NCBI GenBank assembly: GCA_003116995.1
Contig: BDSL01000018.1
Coordinates: 62,001-126,000 of the forward strand
Reading direction: 5' to 3'
Source of the DNA: Yamagishiella unicocca
Taxonomy: Eukaryota; Chlorophyta; Chlorophyceae; Chlamydomonadales; Volvocaceae
Length of the DNA stretch: 64,000 bases
Each line of letters opens with the position of its first letter. Positions within the stretch are counted from its first letter, which is position 1. Below, in pieces: positions 22,835 to 34,800 of the stretch. The position numbers were made by a program, and so were the translations under genes. Below the pieces are notes generated by a model. That model was not told the DNA's origin, ran no database searches, and saw only the letters and a program-made list of their open reading frames with translations.

Positions 22835-25800
22835 ATGGCTCGCGAAAGCAAGGCACCTGTGAAGCTTAGTAGTGTGGTGGATGCGTCACGGGTAAGGAGG
22901 CAGCGCGTCCTGTGGATGGACTTGGCGTTAACAACGCTTGAACATGCCGTTTGGGCCGCTTGGGCGTGCCGGAGAGATATTCCGATAGCTTGCCCGTCCT
23001 TAGTCCTCCTACACAGCTTGATGATGAAATGCAACCCTTGCTGTGCGCGTCAGCGGCAATCCTTACGGGCTAGGGTCGGATTCCACCCCCCTATTTCCTC
23101 TGGGGCTGTTTTCATTGGCCTGGAACGGGGCAAAGATGCTGCTAGGGTGGGCATAAGACTGATGCACTGAAAAACTCGCCGGCTTTCTGTATGTCGACAC
23201 CGTCAGCCGTTGCCGACGCACAACCGCGCCGCGCCCCAATAGGTAGTCACTGCCCCGCACAACGCACCGCCTGCTCCCGCCCACACTGCCCCGGGCGTGG
23301 GGCCCAACAGCTAGGATTATATTTGATGGGCCACGCGCCGTCGTGTACGGAAGAAGACGCACGGGCCCTCCTGGGTCCCCCACTCCCAGCCCTCGTGAAC
23401 GGGGCGCGCGCGCTCCCTCCTTTCCTCCCCATCCCCGCGAGCATCGTCAAACCATTCCTCACGCCTCTATCTCTCCCCCTCGCATGGCTCCCGAACTTAC
23501 CTGCCTCGGCCCCCTTGCGCGTAACGCCGTCACCCCAGTACGTGAATGCCTCCACCGCCGCCACCCTCACTGTGGGGGTGCGCGTGCGGCCACTGGTGCG
23601 CGCGGAGATTGCGCGGGGCGGCCGCCGCGAGATCATCCGGGTGCTGGACCAGCGAGTGGTGATGGTGCTGGACCCAGACGAAAACAAGGTGGGGCGCCCG
23701 CGACAATGGGCCTGCAGGGGCTTAACAGTGCGTAAAAGCGTGGGAAACCGCGGTAATGCATGGCCATAAGGGCGGGGCGGGGGAGAACCGCGCTGGAAGC
23801 TGGAGGGCCGCAGGACGTTAAGCAGGATGGGAGGCAGGGAGTTGATGACCGGAATAGACCGCCAGTGGAGGAGGCAGCTGCGGGTGGCTGCCTCGCGTTG
23901 CGGTTCCGGAGCCAGGCCGTGAGCGGCGCGGAAGCAAGCAGACGGCGCGGCTCTCGAGAGCGGGGGAAGCTGTAAGGGCCGTTGACGGTCCGCCGTTCGG
24001 CAGTTAAGGGGTGCAGGCGAGAGGTGGGGCGGAGTGGTCCAAGTGGGAGATTGTCAGCCGGAGGATGTGCGGCAGCGCGGCGCGGCGGGTTGGGGATAGT
24101 GGAGGGTTGCAAGGAAAAAGGTTGGGGATAGTGGAGGGCGGGTCGCGGAGTGCGCGCATTCTGAGGTGAGCGGGGGCGATGGTGGAGTGCGGTGGAGGCT
24201 GCCCCGGCCCTGGACGTGTGCCGGGACCAGGAGGCCACCGGCGGAATCAGTGCTGATGGGGCGGAGGGGCGGCTAAGCTGCGCTGACGTTGATTAGGGCT
24301 GAAAACCTTGTGTGGGGAGCGCGGGGCAAGGTCCCAGGCCCTGCTTCCGGAGGCGCTGCGCGAGGTCGCGTCCACCGGGACTGCAAGGGCTGCAGGGCGG
24401 TGGGCCCGCAGCACCGTCCACCGAGCTTCATGCCGTCGGAGGGGGGGATGGCTGAGTGGCCCCTGGCTGGGCTTACCCGCTAGGGGTGATGATGCCCCTC
24501 CCGGCAGATCTCCCGCGCGCCCGCGCGGGTTGCAGACCCCTGCTCGGGCGGCCAGTGGTAGACCTCGAGGGCAGTCCCGGCCGCGACTGCTTGCCTAGAG
24601 CACGGCCAACAGACCGGATAAGGGAGCTGCGGACCCGGGGGGTTTTATAAGAGAATCCGCGAATCCACGGCCGATAAACCGAGGGCCCGGGGGGGCTGCG
24701 GCGCGTGGCCCCTGACGTGGTACGTGACTCTTCACGTTAGTCATGGCTGCCGCTGCGGGAGTGGTGACATCGCTGCGGCAGGTGGAGGGCGGGTGGTTGG
24801 GGGGACGGTTGGGCGGACGGTTGCTTGGCGCGCGTGGCCGTTGAGCTGAGGAGCTATCCGGCGGGAAGGAAGCGAGGAAGAGGGAGGTAGGCAGGGTCCC
24901 CGGGGGGTAAGCAGGTGGGCGCGGGCGACGGAAGCGGTTTGCGGCGGGTTGGGGTCGAGGATGGGGTTGTGAGAGGAAACCCGTGGGTCGGCACTGAAGA
25001 GCAAAACCGGGCTTACGGGGGAGGCCGGGTGCTGGCACAAGGACCTGTGTGCGGGACTGGCTGGCTGGCTGTCATGACGTGTGTGCTACTATGCGGCGCT
25101 GCGCCGCAGGGTATCTTGGCGCGATGAGGGAAGGGGGAAGATGCGGTTTCAGGGGGATGTGGGGGGGACGGCGTGGGGTCGGGCGTAAAGGGACGCGGAC
25201 GGTGGCGGCGGTACCGCATACCTCATTCGTCGCCCTAGCGACCTACACGTCATTGGCGCCCAAGCCTACCTGGCAGCGGCTAACAAACATCGCAACATGC
25301 CGCCGGTGCATTTTTGGGTCGCTGCTTTCTTGCTGCGGCTTCTGCGCCCAGCGGGGAGAGCCCCGTCCCTTCGGGCCTCGGCCGCGCAGTGCGCTCCCTG
25401 GCCAGACCGCTCACCCCCTCCTCCCCTCCGTTCCCATGCGCCCACAAACTAGGTGCCCGCCGACCATCCGCCAACTATCCTGTCCTTGTCGCGTCGACGA
25501 TTTTTATGCCACCCCTCCGTTCCCCTCTCCTGCTCCCCACCCACTCACCCACCCACCCACCCTTTCGTGCGCAGGACTACCTGGATCAGGTCCAGAACCG
25601 GACCAAGGAGAAGCGCTACACCTTCGACATTGCGTTCGGCGCCACTGTAAGCAGGGGGCGCGCTGAGTGCGGCACGCGCGGGAGGGGGGGGTAAGAACAC
25701 GGCGGGTTATGCCCCCTGGCATGAGGCCGACGGCTAAGCCGGAGGACCCCGGAAATATGCGTCACGACTTGTAGAGTGGGGTGTGGGGCGGGGCAAGGGA

Positions 25801-28800
25801 GAGGTTGCCGGCCCAACGACGCGGTCGACGTGATGGGTTAGTTCGTGACTGGGCGCGGTCGGCTTGCTAGCTGAGCTGCGGTGGGGAAGGAGGAGCAGGA
25901 GGCGCATCTGCTGAGCGGGGATAAGCCATCGGGGTGGGATTGGGCGCGGGGGAGGTGTGGGGAGGACGCGGCCGTGGCTGTATTCCGCCGTGGAGCCCTG
26001 ACTGATTCTCGTGGGAGCCTCGTGACTGTCCGGCCCAACCTGGCCCACTCCTTCCTTTCTTGGGTTCCGTTCCCGCCACACCCCTGTTCCCTCGTCCGCA
26101 CCAGCGCCCGCAAGTAACTCCATGTTTCCCTGAACGGTTCACCGGTTGACACTCTGCCCGCCCCCCCCTCCGCATCTCTCCTTGCAGTGCACCAACCGTG
26201 ACGTGTACAACGGCACGGTCAAGGAGCTGGTCGGGGGGGTGCTGCAGGGGATCAACACGACCGTGTTCGGTGAGGCGGGCGCACGGGGCGGGGGTGCGGC
26301 CTCCTGGGTTCCGTGGCCCCGGGTAGCCAGGGTGCCCCATGGGGGCACTGAGAGGAAAACCCTAGGGGGACGGGGCGGGACGTAGGGTTACGGGGCAGCC
26401 CTCTTAAGGCTTGGAGCTCGCATCCTGGAGTGGTTTGAAGGGGAGTGGGGGCTAGCTGGGGTGGGAGCTTCATTTGGTGGTGTAAAGCGTGTTGCAAGGT
26501 CTACCTGCAGTGCTTTCCACGCGCGCTGCGCTGCCACGTCACACTGTCCCGACCCACATCACACTGTACCGACCCACATCACACCGTACCGAACCACATC
26601 ACACAGAACCGACCCGCATCACTGTACCGGCCCCCACTGTCCCGACCCGCCTCACACTGTACCGACCCACACACACTGTACCGAACCGCGCACCCACGTG
26701 GGCCCCCTTCCATCACCCGCGCTCTCTCACAGCCTACGGCGCCACCGGCAGCGGAAAGACGTACACCATGGTCGGCACGCAGCAGGATCCGGGTGAGCTG
26801 CGCCCCCCCCTGAGGCGGTTGGGGGGGAGAGAAGAAGGGGAGAGTGAGGGAGCCCTTGGACCCACAAAGGAGCAAAGAAATACTTGATGCCCATGGGGGG
26901 GGAGGGATGCAGCAGGCCTGTGCAGGCGGCTCTAATGGTTGCAGCAGTGTGATGTTTGTGCGCATGGCAGTGGCCGAATGGGCTCCCGCTTCGGCCGCAG
27001 CCCCCCCGGGGTACAGGCGCTCCGAAACCCTGAAACCCACCTGCCCTGCTCCTCCCCTCCCCTGCTCCTCCCCGCCCCACGCCCCACCCCGGCCTCCAGG
27101 CCTCATGGTCCTCTGCCTGGAGAAGATCTTTGTGGATCGTGACACCATGCATCGCGACGAGGACTTCTCTGTCACCTGCTCCTACCTGGAGGTGTACAAC
27201 GAGGTGGGCCCCCGGGGGCGCGGGGGGTGAGGGGTCTTGGTCGGCATGTCGGGGGGACCCCTCTGCTGGGTTGGGCGGGTTTAGGGTTTTAGGGTTTGGG
27301 CGCTCCACAGCGTCCGAATCACGGCGTGCTGCCTGGCTGCCCCAGCGGCAGCGGCAGTTCGGATGGATTTGTCATCTATCTCGCCATCCGTGACCCGCCC
27401 GCAGATCATCTTTGACCTGCTGGTCCGAAGCTCCTCCCCCCTGGAGCTTCGCGAGGATCCGGAGCTGGGCGTGGTGGTGGCGGGGTTACGGCACATCACC
27501 GTCGCCTCAGCCGCGGAAATTATGGTGGGTGGGGAGGGCAGGGCAAGGCAGCGTTGAAACGAGTGTTGGGCGGGGGGGGGAGGCGTGGAGGAGCGCGTCG
27601 AGGGGCCTTGGCCAGACTAGGTTGTCCTGGTTGCTGCGTCTTCTCTGTATACGCGCCCCAGTCTGGGCCCACGACCGCGCTTCCCGCTGGTGTCCCTGCT
27701 GCCCTGACGGCTCTGTGTTGGTGCCCCTCCCTCCCTCCCTGCCGCGGTGCGCGCACCCGGCCAGATCCTGCTGGAGGAGGGCAACAGGCGGCGGAAGACG
27801 GAGGCCACGGACGCCAACGCGTCATCCTCGCGATCCCACGCGGTGAGCGGCAGGGGTGGGGGGGATGCAAGAAGACCCGGTTACACGACATAGGAAACGG
27901 ACATAGGGCGGGGCAGGGGTGGTGGTATAAAGACCCGATTACACGGGGGGAAGAGTACAAAAGGGGATTAGGCAAAAAGGGAGGGAGTGCGCCCGGGGCG
28001 GGGTGCGGTGACGGTGATGCGACATCTGTGCGCTGCTGGTTTCCGTCCCCAGGCCCCTCTCCTCCAGATCCCACCAGACCCTGGTGCGCCGACCTGCCAT
28101 TACGCCGCGTTTGGAAGCCACCCCCCTTGGACCCCACCCAGCGTGTGGCTTGGAGCCGAGTAACAACCCCAGAAGGGCCCCGCCTTCCTCCCTCCCCCTC
28201 CCCCTCCCCCTCCGGACGGCCCCCTCACCAACATCACGGTTTTTTCTCGCATCCACGGGTCTTCCTCAAAACCCACCATCACCATACACCAACGCCCCCT
28301 TATGCCCCCCTGCCACCTCGTCCGTACAGGTCCTGGAGATCACCGTGAAGCGCACCCCCAAGAACCACTACAAGGTGCGCAACCAACCACCCAACAGCCA
28401 CCCAAACACCCACCCCAGCACCCACCCTCTCCTCCCTGCCCAAGTGCCGACCCACGGGTTTCCTCTCAAAACCCTCTCCTCCTTGGTCGACTCGTTGCTG
28501 TTCCCACTGGGTCGACTCGTTGCTGTTCCCACTGAGCCCCACAACACGACAGGGCCGCCACTCGCACCGCGCTGTGAGCTGTGCTGCGTGCTGTGCTACA
28601 TACCTCCCCGCCGCTCCTCCCCCCCCGGCCCCGCGTCCGCATCGCACTGCTTGCTGACCGGGTGCCGTTCTGGTGGCCGTTGGGTCGGTTTGTTCGGTTG
28701 GTCGCTGCAGGTGACCCAGCTGCGCGGCAAGCTGTCCCTGGTGGACCTGGCGGGTTCGGAGCGCGCGGCGGAGACCAACAACGCCGGTCAGAAGCTCCGA

Positions 28801-31800
28801 GACGGCGCCAACATCAACCGCTCGCTGCTGGCGCTGGCCAACTGCATCAACGCGCTGGGCAAGTCCAACAGCGGCAAGTCGGCGGTGTCGTACGTGCCGT
28901 ACAGGAACAGCAAGCTCACGCGGCTGCTCAAGGTGAGAGCTCCTGGCTGGGGCGAGGTTGTTGGCGGTGGCGGTCGATGGCGGTGGTGATGGCGTCTTTT
29001 GTGTGCGGCTTCAACCCCGGGCCGGTTCGGAGAACCCCCGGTATATCGGTACCATCGTCAGCCTGTCCTCGGGGTCCCGCCGGCTCTCCAGCTCCGCCGC
29101 GCACCCACCACCCCAAACTCCCCCCCTCTTAAGCCTCACCCATCACCCACCATCTATCATCCCGCCGCCCCCTCTTGCTCGCTGCTCCTACTTCCATATA
29201 TGGCGCACAAACAGCAACCCACCTATACCTCGTACTCCTCCGCAAGCATAGCATCCTCCCACTCCCTGTGGTTGGTTTTCCTTTCGTACACGGGTTTTCC
29301 TTGCAACCCACCGCCTGTTCCCCTCCCCCCCTCCCTTCAGGACGGCCTGAGCGGCAACTCCCGCACCGCCATGGTCGCCACAGTGTCCGCCAGCTCCGAC
29401 CAGTACCACCACTCCATCAACACGCTCAAGTACGCGGACCGGGCCAAGGAGATCAAGACGCACGTGGTGCAGAACGTGGGCACCGTGGAGTCGCACGTGG
29501 CGGACTACCAGCGCATCATCGACAACCTGCAGACGGAGGTGCAGGACCTGAGGTGGGGGCGGCGGGAGGGGGGGGGGAGGAGGTGCAGGACCTTAGAGGG
29601 GGGGCGGCGGGAGGGGCGGGGAGGTTTATGAGGAAAGCCCGTGGACTAGGAGAAACCGATTAGGAAACCGTTTGGTATGCAAGTTTGGAAATGCGTGGCT
29701 GGCGAAGTTGGTTGAGGAAACACGAAAACTAAGGTCGAATGTCGACCTCTGGCGGCTATGCCTACTCTAGGAGTTGCAGGGAGGGGGTGCAGGGGGTGTT
29801 GAAGGGGGGTGCATGGGCGAAGGTGGGGTAGGGAGGAACCCGTGATAGGGTGGTGGGGTAGCGGGGGATAGAGAGGAGACCCTTCCGGCAGCAAGGGCAG
29901 AAACGCAACTGGTCTAGCCGGAGAAGGAGGGTTTGGACATGCGTTTGGAATAGCGGAGAGGGGGGGGCAGCCGATGGATCCCTGGCGGCTGCGCTGTGTT
30001 GGGTGCGGCATCAATGTGTATGACGAGTTACTGCAGCCCATTGTTCCCCATGTCACCCTCATCCCACCCCCCAACCCGCCGCCCCCAGCGCCCCGCTGGC
30101 CCCACTGGCTGTCCACCTCCTCACCGCCCCCGCGCGCCCGCTCGCTCCGCCTGTACGGCACGCAGGGCCCAGCTGATAGAGCGCGAGGCTGCGAGGCCTG
30201 TGGGCGTGTTTGCCAAGCCGCGGACGTCCGAGGAGGACCTCCTGGTGCTGATCGGCAAGTGAGTGCTGCTGCCTCCCTCCTGGCTGCCTCGCCGCCCTTA
30301 CCGGTGACTCGCACAGCATGAACCCCCCCATCACACGCCTTTACAAGCTCCCCCAACCCAGCCCCCCGGGGCCCCGCGTTCCTGCCCTCCGTGTCCTATG
30401 TCGTGTAACCAGGCCTTCCCCCTTGAGACCCCATATACATTCCGTCGGCGTCGTCATACTCATGTTGCACTGCGCTACGCTGCCGGTATCTACTGCGCCC
30501 ACCCCCCCCGCATCGTTCCTTGGACTGCCCTCCATGTGTTGCGGTCGCCACCCTGGTGGTTCCCCTCCCTTGCTTCCTTCCGTTGCGCTGCCCGACACAC
30601 ACACCCGTTCCTCTTCTCTCTCTCCTGTCGCTTTCCATACCTTTCTTATTCCAGCATACCCATGCTGGGGGCAGCCCCTGATCGCCTCTCCCGCTGACCT
30701 GGCCCCTCCCGACCCCGCCCCAGGTTGGTTGAGGAGATGAACGACAACATCGAGGAGCGCATCAACCTGCAGAAGGCGCTGTTTGAGATCGAGGACGCCA
30801 ACCTTTACAACAAGCACGAGCTGGGGCAGATGGAGGAGTTCCTCGATGCTGGTGCGTGGGGTGGGGTGGGGGCGGGGAGGGGGGAGAGAGGGGGGAGCAA
30901 AGTGCATTGCAAATGTGTTTTGGGGGATCATGTGGGTCTTACGAGAGTGGACATTCGATCGGTGCGGTGGTTACCGCGGCGGGAACCACCACGGCGGTGG
31001 TCGCTCACGGACGCGACCTCCTTGCAACGCCCTCCCCTCCATTTTGCGTGGGCGGCTGCAGGCAGGGGTAACGCCAAGGACATCACCGAGGCGAGGGAGC
31101 GGAGGGCCGAGGTGCTCGAGGTGGGGCCGCGGCGGAGGGGAGGGGAACGGGGCGGGGCGGGGAGGCTGGTGGGATGGGAGGGGGGGACGGTGACGGAGGG
31201 TGAGGCGGGCGAAGAGGACGGGGGGGAGTTCGGTACCTTGGGGCTTATTGGGCCAGGCCCGGTTGGCGCAAGAGAGGGCAGCTGGGACGCCATGGTGGGT
31301 GCGGGGGCGCAATGAGGCTCCCAGCCGGGGGGTTGGCGTGGTGGCGTAGCCCCCCTGACCTCCCGCCCCCCCCTTGGAGCGACGGTATGCCGTACTCCCT
31401 CGCACCAACAACCCACACGCGCCCACTCTCAGGCTACCCGCGAGAACGACCGGGAGCGGGAGCGCTACAAGAACGACATCGCCGCCAACGAGGTGGCGCG
31501 GAAGGACATCCAGGCGCGAGTGCAGGTGCGCCGGGGGGCGTGTGGTTTGGAAGCACCAGGAGGCGCGTGTGTGTGGGGGGGGGAGGGGGGGTTGAGAGGA
31601 AACCCGTAGGACGGCCGGGGGGAGAAAAACGAATCGTGTGTGGGTGGAAGTCTAGAGGTGTGGGGTGGTAACGGGGCTGAGGTTGAGCGGCGATGCGGTG
31701 AAGCAGCGGTGGGTGGGGTGGTTTCGGAGGTAGTGGTGCAAGGGATGAGGGTTGCAGGGGTCGCTGATGCGAAGGTGCGTGTGGGGGACCTGGTGCGCGC

Positions 31801-34800
31801 TTGCACTGGGCCACGGAGGCTCCAGTGCAAGCGATAGGGAGGGCGGAGGGTCGGTGGGCGCACCCACCTGCAGCTGCGGCTGCTGCCGCCAGACACCCCC
31901 ACCGCCACCTGGCAATCTCCACGCCCACCGTCCCTCTGATGAGCCCTCTGATGGCTCCCCCCTCCCCTCCCCTCCCCTCCCCTCTCCCCCGCGCCACCCC
32001 CTCCCTGCAGTCCATCGTGGACTCCAACCAGTCCGCCGCCTTCCTCAACCTGCTGTCCACCTTCAGACTGCAGGTGCGGGGCCGGGGGCAGCGCCCCGCC
32101 TCAGGGCGGGTGCGTTAAGGGTGAAGAAGAGCCTACCGGCTTTGCACCCAGGAGGGTGGCATAAAAACCGTTGACCGTTGCACGGGGGGGCTGGGGAAGC
32201 ATGGGCAACTGGGTGGCGGCGCAGAGATGGCCTCTCACTAGGCTAGCTGACGTAATCTCCCGTGGCAGTGGGGCCGAGATCGGGTACCACCCAACGTAAG
32301 GAGACGTGCCCCTGCCCATGGCTCCGTTCTGGTCCCGTACCGCAACGCTCCTGACTCCCTGTCTCTCAACTCACCTATCTCGCACCCCTGCTGCCCCCCC
32401 CTCCTGCCACCCCACGTCTGCCACCCCCTCCCCCCAGGCCCTCCACCTGCAGGAGCTCAAGTTCCAGATGGCGGTGCGCGACCAAATCATCGGGGAGCAG
32501 CGCCAGGTGGGGGTAGTGGGGAGGGAAGGGGGAGCGAGGGGAAATGTGTTTTGCCGCATCGGGGCGGGCCGGGGGAGGGCCGGGGGGGGGGCGATGGCTG
32601 CGCAGCTGGGGGGGGGAGGCTGTCGCGGGCGCTGTCGCGAGGCTGTCTCTACGCATCCGTCCTCACCCACGCCCAACCGCTCAGGGGCTTCGCATGACCT
32701 CACCATCCACTGCCGCCACGTACATCCTTCTCGACCTGCGTTGGTCGCTCCAGCGCCTGGTGTCTCCGCCGCCGGTGTGGTGGTGCCGCGCTGAGCCCCC
32801 GGCTGGTTCCAACCCCTGCTCCCCCCCAACCGGTCTTTATGCCCCCCCCCGCCCCCGCGCCCGCCCTGCCCGCCTGGTCGTGGTCGCAGGTGATCGGCAA
32901 CCTGTGGAAGATCATCGACAAGTCGGGGCTGCCGCGGGAAAGGTACGCCGTCGGGAGGGCGGTTACAGAAAAGAAGCGGGGGGGTTTAATGCCATGAGCC
33001 TTCGGATGGGGAGAGGGGAGGGGTTATCACGAAACAGGGCGAAGTCGGGGCTGGTGCTGGGGGGTTGGGCAACTTCCCGCACCCTTACCACTGGCGACGA
33101 GGGCGCACCAGGGGCCCGAGGCCCGCTGCCCTTCCCAGCCAGGAATCGGACCCCAAGCGCCTGTGGTGCACTGACAGGTCCCTCCCATGCCCTCTCCCCA
33201 CACGGACCTTCCTCACAAACCCCGCCTCCCCCCGACCCCCTTCCCCTCCGTACGACAGGGTGGTTGCTGTTGCCAAGGCAGAGGGCATCATCATGGACGG
33301 GCTCCAGGGAGGTGACGGGGGGCCGCCCACGGTGGGCGTCGTGCCGCTGTCGGAGGCGCTCAAGGCGAGTGGGGGTGGGCGCCATGGGGCTCCCGGCGCA
33401 GCGAGGAAAGCTATGGGCTGACACTGGGGGGAAAAGAGAGAGGAGGGTGACGAGACGGGCCGTTGGGATGGGAACCCTGTCCGGCGGTGCGGCTCGCTTG
33501 GGTTGGTACCCTTCTTTACCTTTCTCTTCCTTACCCTCCTCAACCTTGGGTTGGTACCCTTCTGGCTAGGAGCGGGTCACGTGCTTTCTTAGCTTGGGAT
33601 GCGGGCAATGGGGGTTTTTGCTCCTTGCTCCTCTTTGGCGGGACGCGGAGACGCTGCGAGCGGTCTGGAGCAGTGGAGTGACTCCTTCCTCGCCTCCCCC
33701 CCTTGCCCACGGTTTCCTCTCATACCCCCCCCCCCGCCCCTGCCTCGGCCCCCCAGGCCGTCAAGGAGGAGATGGGGATCACCGACCTGCGAGTCACCCC
33801 CGAGCTGCCCTCCGCGGGAGTGGGCAGGAGGGCCAGCGAGCGGCAGCTCAGGTGGGGACGGGAGCCCGGGTGAGGGGGACCCGGGTGATGGGCTGGAGGG
33901 CCAAGGGAGGAGGGGGGGCAGGGTTGGAAAGGTTTGGGAGACGCGTGGCTCGTTTCGACAGGGAGGGCGCATATGTTGAAGCGGCACCCGCCACCTCGTT
34001 GCGGTTGTGACGTGGCCCTACCTCTTCCAGCAGTGCCTTCACCACCACACACACGCAGCCTGCTTGCAGTACCTACCCTCCTTTCGTCGCAACTCACCTC
34101 TTTACTCCCTAACCACTGCCCCGCCCGCCCCTACCCGGCCTGACCCTACCCGGCCTGACCCTACCCCGCCTGACCCTACCCCCACCCCACCCCGCAGGTA
34201 CCGCGCCTGGCCGGCGACATCGCCCTCCGCCATCGGCTTCCCCGGCTCCGACCCCCGGTCCGCCTCCGCCGACGCCTCGCCGTACGGCACCGACGACGAC
34301 GGCGCCGTCGGCTCCGACGACGACGACAGCAAGTCCATCCGCTCCGACAAGTCGCCGCTGCGGGGCCGGGGGCAGGCCAGCCGCCAAAACCAGATCCAGC
34401 TGCAGCTCCAGAGCCTGCTCCAGAACCAGCACTCGGTGTCGACCTTCGACTACCGGGGCCCGCACGTGCAGATCTCCAAGGAAGCCAGCGGCCTGGGGGA
34501 AGACCTGGCGGCGGCGGTGGGGGCGCGGCGGCTGGACCGAGGGAGCTTGGGGGGTATCAGTGCGGTCAAGCCGCACAGTGTCAGTGGGGCGGCGCCCCCG
34601 GTCAAGCCGAATGGCGTGGCGGCGCCGCCGGCGGGGGCCATTTCGCCGTCGTCTCAGGCGGCGCCCGCGACGGGGGCGGTCGTCGGTCGGCGGCGAATAC
34701 CCGGTGAGTGAGTGGCGGCGGACGGGGAACGGCCCCGGCCCCAGCCCCCCCCCACCGCGGTTCCCTCTTCTCTACCCCCCCCCGCCCCCCTTGCGAACGT

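Noticed and set aside
23191..23538. In-frame ATGs at 23191 and 23326 as kinesin-8 start
   Set aside because: The sequence before 23539 is pyrimidine-rich and ends CCCCAG like an intron; an exon at 22835-22891 with a GTAAGG donor fits better, though this is not certain.
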